IMG/VR virus record: IMGVR_UViG_3300022821_000773
Span: 1 to 23,779 of that record
Length of the DNA: 23,779 nt
Reading direction: 5' to 3' (one strand)
DNA from: a virus
A program made the translations under genes and the position numbers. Positions 7,324-13,225 of this stretch are shown one piece after another (positions within the stretch are counted from its first letter, which is position 1; each line of letters starts with the position of its first letter). The notes beneath the pieces were generated by a model, which was not told the origin of the DNA, made no database searches, and was given only the letters and a program-made list of their open reading frames with translations.

Positions 7324-8294
7324 AAACGTTGATCACAGGTTCTGCAGGATTCGTAGGGAGTCATGTATTAGAGTATCTATTAGAGAATACAGACTGGGAT
7401 ATTGTATGTTTAGTTAAAATGGCAAGGGCAGGAAACTTGAATAGGATACAAGAGATATTAAATCCTGAATTTGAGAAAAGAGTTAAGATAGTTAGACACG
7501 ACCTCTTAGACCCATTAGACAGTATTCATAGACACATAGGGGAAGTAGACTACATAGTTCATATGGCTGCTGACTCTCATGTAGACGATTCAATTAACAG
7601 ACCAAGAGAAGTATTCATTAACAACGCAGACAGTACAGTCAATATGCTTAACTACGCTAAAGACCACCAACCTAACCTTAAGAGATTCTTATACTACTCT
7701 ACAGATGAAGTGTATGGGGACGCTTCTAATGACTACGCATTCGTTGAGGGAGACGCTCTTATGCCCCGCAACCCTTATTCAGCAGGTAAAGCTTCAGGAG
7801 AAATGGCTTGTCATGCTTGGAGAGAAACATACGGAGTGCCTGTATTGATTATGAGAACAATGAACATGTACGGGGAAAGACAAGACCCTGAGAAGATGAT
7901 ACCCAAAACGATTAAGACTATACTGGCAGGTGAGAAGATGACTATACATAAACACGGTAAAGAGTTAGGTACAAGACATTGGTTATACGCTAAGAACAGT
8001 GCAGACGCTGTCCTGTTTATGTTAAAGGGAGACTTTGATGTATTGAAGGTTAACGTACCAGGAGAGATAGAACTAGACAACCTTGAAATAGCTCAGACTA
8101 CAGCGAGACTAATGGACATGAAATTAAAGCATAAGTTTATACAAGCAGAAACAATTAGACCTGGTTACGATAGAAGATACTCAGTAGATGGAACACTCAT
8201 AGCAGACTTAGGGTGGACACCTCCGTTTAACTTTGTGGAGTCTTTAGAGAAAACAATTAAATTTAGTATGGAGAATCCAGAATGGGTAATATAA
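7320..8294 (+). CDS. Nucleotide-sugar 4,6-dehydratase, RmlB-like extended SDR
   Basis: A 324-aa protein. GSAGFVGSH (7-15) is the Rossmann NAD-binding loop, HMAADSHVDDSI (81-92) is typical of nucleotide-sugar dehydratases, STDEVYG (127-133) holds the T-D-E catalytic triad residues, and Y153-SAG-K157 is the SDR active-site pair. TDE with MAADSHVDDSI is the pattern of dTDP-glucose 4,6-dehydratase (RmlB), not the usual CDP-glucose enzyme (RfbG). It would produce the 4-keto-6-deoxy sugar on which the upstream 3-dehydrase acts. Length is close to the family norm of 320-360. It overlaps the preceding gene as ATGA and the next by 13 bases. Nucleotide preference is uncertain. Confidence 0.85.
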   Translation: MKTLITGSAGFVGSHVLEYLLENTDWDIVCLVKMARAGNLNRIQEILNPEFEKRVKIVRHDLLDPLDSIHRHIGEVDYIVHMAADSHVDDSINRPREVFINNADSTVNMLNYAKDHQPNLKRFLYYSTDEVYGDASNDYAFVEGDALMPRNPYSAGKASGEMACHAWRETYGVPVLIMRTMNMYGERQDPEKMIPKTIKTILAGEKMTIHKHGKELGTRHWLYAKNSADAVLFMLKGDFDVLKVNVPGEIELDNLEIAQTTARLMDMKLKHKFIQAETIRPGYDRRYSVDGTLIADLGWTPPFNFVESLEKTIKFSMENPEWVI

Positions 8295-9028
8295 TAATAA
8301 CTGGAGGGACAGGGTTTGTAGGAGGTCATGTATGGAAGTTTCTAGGTAAGTTAGGATACAACATAGAAAACCTATCCTCTAAGCAATTCATGAATGAAGA
8401 TTGGAAGCTATTAGACAAAGACGTAGAAGTAGTTATACATTGTGCATGGCCTAAGAAAGACCTACACTCAACAGAACACTTAGAGTTTGCAGAAATGTCT
8501 TGTAACTTCTTTAACGAATGTCAAAAGAGAGGAATAAGAGTTATTAATATAGGAAGTAGTTCAGAGTACGGAGTTAAGTACGAGCCTATGCATGAGGAAA
8601 TGATGTGCGAACCTCACACTGCCTACGGTATAGCTAAGTTATCCACAACGTTATACGCAAAGAAGCTAGGGTTTAATACTCTAAGAATCTTTAGTGCGTG
8701 GGGTAAGGGTGGAAGTAACTTCAAGTCCTTGTTCAAAGATGTGGATAAATGGGGGCATCATAAAGATGTTAGACATTATATACCAGTAGAAGATATTGCT
8801 AAGGCAGTGGAAAGAATGTTACATGCTAAACACTTATACGGAGAGATAATCAACTTGGCAGGTGAATATATGGTACAGAGTAATATGCGTGTTTCTATAA
8901 TTGATTCATCTGATATAGAGGCATCTAAGTTAGAGAACTCGAAGTGGAATACATATCCTCAGAATCAATACGAGAGATCATACTGGACTGCAGATCTAAC
9001 TAAAATGAAAAAACTATTAAACCTATGA
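8282..9028 (+). CDS. NAD-dependent epimerase/dehydratase family protein (extended SDR), probable 4-ketoreductase
   Basis: A 248-aa SDR. GGTGFVGGH (8-16) binds the nucleotide, SSSEYG (92-97) supplies the catalytic serine region, and Y115-GIA-K119 is the active-site pair. It is shorter than most extended SDRs (about 300 aa), mainly in the substrate domain. Placed after a 4,6-dehydratase and a 3-dehydrase, the simplest role is reduction of the 4-keto group, as in abequose-type synthases. An epimerase role is an alternative. The start overlaps the previous gene by 13 bases, and the stop overlaps the next start as ATGA. Confidence 0.8.
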   Translation: MGNIIITGGTGFVGGHVWKFLGKLGYNIENLSSKQFMNEDWKLLDKDVEVVIHCAWPKKDLHSTEHLEFAEMSCNFFNECQKRGIRVINIGSSSEYGVKYEPMHEEMMCEPHTAYGIAKLSTTLYAKKLGFNTLRIFSAWGKGGSNFKSLFKDVDKWGHHKDVRHYIPVEDIAKAVERMLHAKHLYGEIINLAGEYMVQSNMRVSIIDSSDIEASKLENSKWNTYPQNQYERSYWTADLTKMKKLLNL

Positions 9029-9444
9029 AGAAATTAAAGATGAACACGGTACTGGTAACAGATTATGTATTACAACACGGTAGACTGCATTGGCAATTGA
9101 TCAATGGTAAGGTTGGTACATGTATATCAGGTATTTCAGAAGACTATCCAACACTTGCTATAGATTACCCACCAGAATACAACAATGGATACAAAGACAT
9201 GGTCCCTTATGAAGCTACCTTTGAAGGAGATATATTATATGTTAATGAGACTACAACACTTAATGAATTGGAAGTACTTGTTAAATCGTTGGTTAGTGAA
9301 GCATCATCCATTAATATAGACTTCACGAAAGGGTTTGACTTCCATGAACAAGTGAGATTTAGTATAACAGGTCTAGAAGATAATTTCGTGATTGATAAAT
9401 ACCTAGATAAGCACCTATCTAAATTGAATAAAGAGAACCTATGA
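9025..9444 (+). CDS. Hypothetical protein of the sugar cassette
   Basis: A 139-aa soluble acidic protein with no signal peptide, membrane helix or cysteine cluster. It looks beta-rich in the first 80 residues (VLVTDYVLQHGRLHWQLING; YEATFEGDILYVNETTT) and mixed alpha/beta later (LNELEVLVKSLVSEASSINI). I do not recognise a family. It overlaps both neighbours as ATGA, so it is translationally coupled between the SDR and the transketolase N-subunit and probably serves the same pathway. It could be a small isomerase-like or accessory protein, but nothing in the sequence shows this. Confidence 0.7.
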   Translation: MKKLKMNTVLVTDYVLQHGRLHWQLINGKVGTCISGISEDYPTLAIDYPPEYNNGYKDMVPYEATFEGDILYVNETTTLNELEVLVKSLVSEASSINIDFTKGFDFHEQVRFSITGLEDNFVIDKYLDKHLSKLNKENL

Positions 9445-10166
9445 AACTAAACAACTTTAAAATCAAAGACAGAATAATGAAGATCGGTAGGGATAAGGGA
9501 GTGGGTCATATAGGAAGTGCATTATCCTGTGTGGACGTACTCTGTACTATCTACAATACAAGGAAAGACCCTATTGTAATACTATCTAAGGGTCATGGAG
9601 CATTAGCACAATACGTTATACTAAACGAATTAGGTAAACTACCAGACGACAAGCTAGAGAGCTACGATCAAGACGGGGGGTTAAATGCACACAGTACCTT
9701 AATGCCTGAGTATGGAGTGTATGCAAGTACAGGAAGCTTAGGACATGGATTAGCAATAGGTATGGGGTACGCAATAGCACACCCTAAAAAAGAAGTATGG
9801 GTTGTTATGGGAGACGGTGAGTGTGATGAGGGTAGTGTTATGGAAGCCTTAAAGATAATACAGAAGCTAGATATAAAAAACATATACCCTATTGTAGATG
9901 TTAATGGATCACAAGGATTCAGTAAAACTAACGAGGAGATGTTGCCACAAGGAGTTAGGGCTTACTATTCAGAAAAGGGTCAGGATTGGGATAACGAAGG
10001 AGAAATTTCATCTCACTATACAGGAGTAGACAAGGACGTTTATAAGAAGTGGAAGCCTAAAGCTAAACAAACAGAGAAGGCTAGACTATACAAGGAAAAG
10101 CAATACAGAAAGCAGTATGAGAAGGCTAAATTGAATGAAAAGAAGAATGAGAAGAACAGTAACTAA
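9441..10166 (+). CDS. Transketolase-like N-terminal subunit (TPP-binding), compact form
   Basis: A 241-aa protein with the pyrophosphate-binding half of transketolase: GHIGSALSCVDVL (22-34, active-site His23), SKGH (49-52), GSLGHGLAIGMG (98-109), and the TPP motif GDGECDEG (124-131) with N155 about thirty residues on (IVDVNGSQGF). After residue 170 the usual segment of roughly sixty residues appears missing. The chain jumps to YYSEKGQDWDNEGEISSHY, which resembles the conserved KGKG-x-x-F-x-E-N-x-x-x-H region. The last 45 residues are a lysine-rich, probably helical or disordered tail absent from ordinary transketolases. It overlaps the next gene, which encodes the other half. Together they may transfer a two-carbon ketol unit, perhaps to a keto-sugar. 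Confidence 0.85.
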   Translation: MKLNNFKIKDRIMKIGRDKGVGHIGSALSCVDVLCTIYNTRKDPIVILSKGHGALAQYVILNELGKLPDDKLESYDQDGGLNAHSTLMPEYGVYASTGSLGHGLAIGMGYAIAHPKKEVWVVMGDGECDEGSVMEALKIIQKLDIKNIYPIVDVNGSQGFSKTNEEMLPQGVRAYYSEKGQDWDNEGEISSHYTGVDKDVYKKWKPKAKQTEKARLYKEKQYRKQYEKAKLNEKKNEKNSN

Positions 10167-10722
10167 AACACTACTAGAGATACTAGACAAAGACACTTAC
10201 TTTCTAACAGCAGACGTAGGGTTTGGAGTGTTAGAACCTTTACAGAAGAAAATGAAGGATAATTTTATTAATGTAGGAGTAGCAGAACAGAGTATGATAG
10301 GTATAGCCTCAGGATTAGCACTCTCAGGTAAGAAGGTGTTCACTTATACGATGTGTTCTTTCTACCTTAGAGCGTTGGAACAGATTAAACTAGACCTATG
10401 TTATCAGGACGTACCAGTCACCATGATAGGGTGTGGTACTCAGTTTGACTACGAAGAGCTTGGTACAACACACTTTGCACTAGAGGATGAAGTAATAATG
10501 AATGCACTGTATAATATAGATGTATACACTCCTAAGACCAAGGGGGAGTTGGTTAAACTTTTAAAGGAAGAACCAAAGAGACCTCGTTATATTAGAATCG
10601 GTAGGTTTGATAAGAACAACGATTTCGAGATCGACAAGAAGCAACTAAAAAAATATCCAAAAGAAGGGGGTAAGTTAAATTATTTTAAGAACAAGTATGG
10701 ATCTAGGAAAAATAGTAAATGA
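10135..10722 (+). CDS. Transketolase-like pyrimidine-binding subunit, lacking the C-terminal domain
   Basis: A 195-aa protein matching the second transketolase domain: FLTADVGFGVLEPLQKK, FINVGVAEQSMIGIASGLAL (44-63, where Glu51 would activate the TPP aminopyrimidine ring), YTMCSFYLRALEQIKLDLCY, and THFALED (112-118). Split C-subunits normally run to about 310 residues with a third domain. Here the protein ends after a short lysine-rich tail, so that domain is absent, as in some minimal TPP enzymes. ATG 10135 overlaps the previous gene by 32 bases. ATG 10147 (MRRTVTKTLLEIL) fits the family start better. It should form a heteromer with the 9441 product. Confidence 0.85.
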   Translation: MKRRMRRTVTKTLLEILDKDTYFLTADVGFGVLEPLQKKMKDNFINVGVAEQSMIGIASGLALSGKKVFTYTMCSFYLRALEQIKLDLCYQDVPVTMIGCGTQFDYEELGTTHFALEDEVIMNALYNIDVYTPKTKGELVKLLKEEPKRPRYIRIGRFDKNNDFEIDKKQLKKYPKEGGKLNYFKNKYGSRKNSK

Positions 10723-11287
10723 TGCCCTCACAATCAATGAGGACAAGAGGATGCTTAAAGAAGAGTTATTATTAATAGCAGAGAGAATGAATGACCTCTA
10801 CAAGGGGGGAAATACATTAGAGATAGGAGCATACAAGGGAATGACCAGTTATGTATTCGCAAGTATCTTAAAGGGTACAAAGAGTAAGAACAAGCATTAT
10901 ATAGTAGATATCTTTGACAAAGAGTCAGGAGCTATAGAAGCAGGTACTTGGTCATACGATGTACACACAAAGGAAATGATGGAAGAGAATCTAAAGGAAG
11001 TTATAGAGCATGTAGACATAACTAGAAGTGAATCATTAGGATGCGATGGACTGTCAGTAGTATTAGATAACAAATTCGATTACTGCTTTATCGATGGAGA
11101 CCACAGATACCCAGTAGTATTCATGGAACTTATGATGGTTGATTTAGTAACTGACCATATCTTCCTACACGACTACGGACATCAAGGAGTAACCGATTCA
11201 GTAGACAGATTCTGCGACCTCAAAGGATATACCTTTAAGAAGATGGCTAAAGACGGTAGTTATGGTTTAATTGAAATATTTAAATAA
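10697..11287 (+). CDS. Class I SAM-dependent methyltransferase (Methyltransf_24-like)
   Basis: A 196-aa protein. TLEIGAYKGMTSYVFASIL (40-58) is SAM motif I with acidic Glu42 and glycine G44. HYIVDIFDK (motif II) follows, then FDYCFIDGDHRYPVVFMEL and IFLHDYG, the characteristic I-D-G-x-H and H-D-Y/F of Methyltransf_24 and cephalosporin-hydroxylase-like proteins. These commonly O-methylate sugars in glycan clusters. It overlaps the upstream gene by 26 bases and touches the next as TAATG. The substrate is unknown; a hydroxyl of the cassette's sugar is the natural candidate. Confidence 0.8.
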   Translation: MDLGKIVNDALTINEDKRMLKEELLLIAERMNDLYKGGNTLEIGAYKGMTSYVFASILKGTKSKNKHYIVDIFDKESGAIEAGTWSYDVHTKEMMEENLKEVIEHVDITRSESLGCDGLSVVLDNKFDYCFIDGDHRYPVVFMELMMVDLVTDHIFLHDYGHQGVTDSVDRFCDLKGYTFKKMAKDGSYGLIEIFK

Positions 11288-11901
11288 TGGATACACAAAA
11301 CACTAAACTAAAAGAAGTAGAAGCTAATAGAAAGTACTACAGTAAATCAGACGGCAATTTCATGACAGAAGAGGCTGTACTACACTCACACAAAGTATTA
11401 GACAGAGTAGACTGGGTAAGGGAGAAGGTTCACCAAGTAGATAGTAGAGACCATTTAGATATTGGCTGTAAGGATGGGTACTTATGTTTAACCCTACAAT
11501 CAGAGGGTATTACATGTGTTGGAGTAGACCCAAGTAAAGACTCAATAGCTAAGGCACAGGAACGTGCAGTCAAATACGGATTGAAAGCAGGGTTTGTTCA
11601 AGCATTTGTGGAAGATGTAAAGGAAAACATTAAAGCCGATACAGTAAGCATGTTAGAAGTATTAGAACATGTTGCAGATCCTAAGAAGGTTATGAGAAAG
11701 CTTTCTAAGCTAGGAAGGATAATAATGATATCTACACCTGATGCTGATGGCAGACACGGACACGATGACGCTGATAGAAACCAAGAACATGTAAGGCTCT
11801 ATACTAAAAAGGAATTAGAGAGGTTTGTTAAAAACTACGGAGAGATATTAGAAAGTACAGTTAGAGACGAGCAGTTATGTATTATGTGGAAGCCTAGATA
11901 A
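11287..11901 (+). CDS. Class I SAM-dependent methyltransferase (Methyltransf_11/23-like)
   Basis: A 204-aa protein. HLDIGCKDGYLCLTLQ is SAM motif I, CVGVDPSKDSIAKAQERA is motif II with the acidic residue after beta2, VSMLEVLEHVADP is the post-motif IV signature of UbiG-like enzymes, and IIMISTPD closes the core. KAGFVQAFVEDVKEN would contact the adenine. Full-length for a minimal methyltransferase without an extra substrate domain. It starts in TAATG overlap with the previous methyltransferase, so the two are translated together. It may act on sugar or on a glycan-bearing protein. The substrate cannot be read from the sequence. Confidence 0.82.
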   Translation: MDTQNTKLKEVEANRKYYSKSDGNFMTEEAVLHSHKVLDRVDWVREKVHQVDSRDHLDIGCKDGYLCLTLQSEGITCVGVDPSKDSIAKAQERAVKYGLKAGFVQAFVEDVKENIKADTVSMLEVLEHVADPKKVMRKLSKLGRIIMISTPDADGRHGHDDADRNQEHVRLYTKKELERFVKNYGEILESTVRDEQLCIMWKPR

Positions 11902-11917
11902 TTTAATCAATAACAAC

Positions 11918-12922
11918 ATGATAAAGAGAATATCAATATATACTAACCTAGTAAGTACTAATTGGACTGCTAGGGATTTAGAAACAGGTATAGGAGGAAG
12001 TGAAGAAAAATTAATAGAGTTTGCAAGGGAGATGGCTAAGAAGAAAGACTACGAAGTATACGTATACCATAACGGTGAGCATGGTACATTCGATGGAGTG
12101 TTCTACAAGGGTCATAAAGACTTCAGAGCATGGTTAAGGAGTGACGTGTTTATATCCTTTAAGGCTAAACATATACTAGATAAGTCTATCAACGCACCTA
12201 TTAAGATACATTGGTCTATGGAAGTAGAGCCTGAGTGGTTGCAACACGAACTAGATTCAGTAGATAAAGTATTAACAATAAGCAAATTCCACAAGTCCCA
12301 AATGAAACCACAGACTGATAAGATAGATTCTGATTACTTATGGGTAGACACAGACAGACTAGACAGAAATAAGGCAGAACAAGAAGAAGGTACAATGCTA
12401 TATTGCTCAAGTTTCGATAGAGGATTAGAAGAAGTGTTAGACAAATGGCTAGAGGTTAAGAAGAAACTAGGACTTAAGAAGTTATACATTACATACGGAT
12501 GGGAGTTTATGGACGAAATGGTTAAAAGAGACCCAGCACTTGCTAAATGGAAAGAGAAAATGACAGAACTACTTAAACAGGACGGGGTTGAGCTTGTTGG
12601 TAGACTTAGTAACGATAAAATGTGTGAAATGTACTGGAAGAGTGAATACTGGGTACTACCTCTTAACAACCCACAGAGCGAGTTGTTTTGTTTAAATGCT
12701 ATCAAGGCTCAGTATTGTGGTTCTATACCCGTTGTGAGACGTGTAGGGGCCTTACAAGAGACAGTAAATCAGTTCATAGACTGGGATAAACTATTAGGAG
12801 AGAAAGTAGGGCAAGACAATTTCACTAAGAAGAGTATTAAAGAGAATAAAGACCACGCATCTAAGTTTGGAATGAAGGAAGCAATACAAAGATGGAACGA
12901 AAGATTCGAGAGGAAAGAATAG
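11918..12922 (+). CDS. GT4-like glycosyltransferase, paralogue of the C-terminal half of the 711 gene product
   Basis: A 334-aa GT-B protein. GIGGSEEKLIEFAREMAKK (24-42) is the acceptor-side glycine loop. YCSSFDRGLEEVLDKW (162-177) starts the donor domain, and ITYGWEFMDEM follows. SELFCLNAIKAQYCGSIPVV (254-273) is the E-x7-type nucleotide-sugar site. The same landmarks occur in the same order in the 711-3155 protein (GGSEG, YASSYDRGLDNLL, YGWNTYDAMM, EISCINAMTAQAMGAVPV), so the two share ancestry. The usual N-terminal domain is shortened. The leader is A/T-rich without Shine-Dalgarno. Donor and acceptor unknown. Confidence 0.8.
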   Translation: MIKRISIYTNLVSTNWTARDLETGIGGSEEKLIEFAREMAKKKDYEVYVYHNGEHGTFDGVFYKGHKDFRAWLRSDVFISFKAKHILDKSINAPIKIHWSMEVEPEWLQHELDSVDKVLTISKFHKSQMKPQTDKIDSDYLWVDTDRLDRNKAEQEEGTMLYCSSFDRGLEEVLDKWLEVKKKLGLKKLYITYGWEFMDEMVKRDPALAKWKEKMTELLKQDGVELVGRLSNDKMCEMYWKSEYWVLPLNNPQSELFCLNAIKAQYCGSIPVVRRVGALQETVNQFIDWDKLLGEKVGQDNFTKKSIKENKDHASKFGMKEAIQRWNERFERKE

Positions 12923-13116
12923 AAAAAGAACTTCAACAAGCATACAAGGCGTATGTGTTTAAGAAGTGGGACGAGTGTATAGACAAAAGGATTAGAAGTA
13001 GAATAGTTATCAACTTTGACAATGGTAAGGTTACTGGAGTACAAGACCAAGCCGCTATCGTTGGAGCGAGTCTATTAAGTATACATTCTAATTCACTTGA
13101 CACTCAAATTCACTAG
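12892..13116 (+). CDS. Small charged hypothetical protein
   Basis: A 74-aa protein that starts 31 bases inside the glycosyltransferase gene in another frame. Residues 1-40 are strongly helical and charged (MERKIREERIEKELQQAYKA). Residues 41-55 look like a short beta hairpin (SRIVINFDNGKVTGVQ). No family recognised. Length, position and overlap fit a real coupled gene at the end of the cassette, but chance cannot be excluded. Its last codons overlap the -35/-10 region of a candidate promoter. Confidence 0.5.
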   Translation: MERKIREERIEKELQQAYKAYVFKKWDECIDKRIRSRIVINFDNGKVTGVQDQAAIVGASLLSIHSNSLDTQIH

Positions 13117-13125
13117 CTATACAAT
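13097..13125 (+). promoter_or_regulatory. Sigma70-type promoter, TTGACA - 17 - TACAAT
   Basis: A perfect -35 (TTGACA, 13097-13102) and a one-mismatch -10 (TACAAT, 13120-13125) are separated by 17 bases, the ideal spacing. Transcription would begin near 13132. It straddles the end of the small 12892 ORF at the boundary between the sugar cassette and the virion module. The match is the best promoter I see in the window. An intrinsic terminator begins only about 28 bases after the predicted start. Bacteroidota promoters differ from this consensus, which is a tension with the host guess. Confidence 0.5.
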
Positions 13126-13131
13126 GTAAGT

Positions 13132-13206
13132 ACATATAACAGCCAAGTTATGCAAATCGAGGCCGTTAATCATTCGTTTAAATACGTCTGGTTAGCGGCC
13201 TTTTTT
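13132..13206 (+). ncRNA. Candidate short terminated leader RNA or attenuator (about 75 nt)
   Basis: If the promoter at 13097-13125 fires, the transcript would hold a small hairpin (ATAAC 13136-13140 with GTTAT 13147-13151) and then the intrinsic terminator, giving an RNA of roughly 75 bases. It could be a stable small RNA or a conditional terminator controlling read-through into the capsid genes. No known RNA family is recognised, and the start is inferred only from the promoter. Confidence 0.3.
13160..13206 (+). terminator. Intrinsic terminator between the sugar cassette and the virion module
   Basis: A 12-bp stem pairs 13160-13171 with 13190-13201 (two G-U wobbles; GGCCG/CGGCC core), with an 18-base loop and a run of T at 13201-13206. 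It would end transcription of the cassette. The region 13117-13225 otherwise holds the end of the promoter and the A/T-rich leader of the next gene. Confidence 0.8.
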
Positions 13207-13225
13207 AATATATAAACAACTTATT

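Noticed and set aside
13170-13176. Shared TCATTCG between the terminator loop (13170-13176) and the pseudoknot loop near 19044
   Set aside because: A seven-base match in A/T-rich DNA is likely by chance, and no complementary repeat lies near the first copy.
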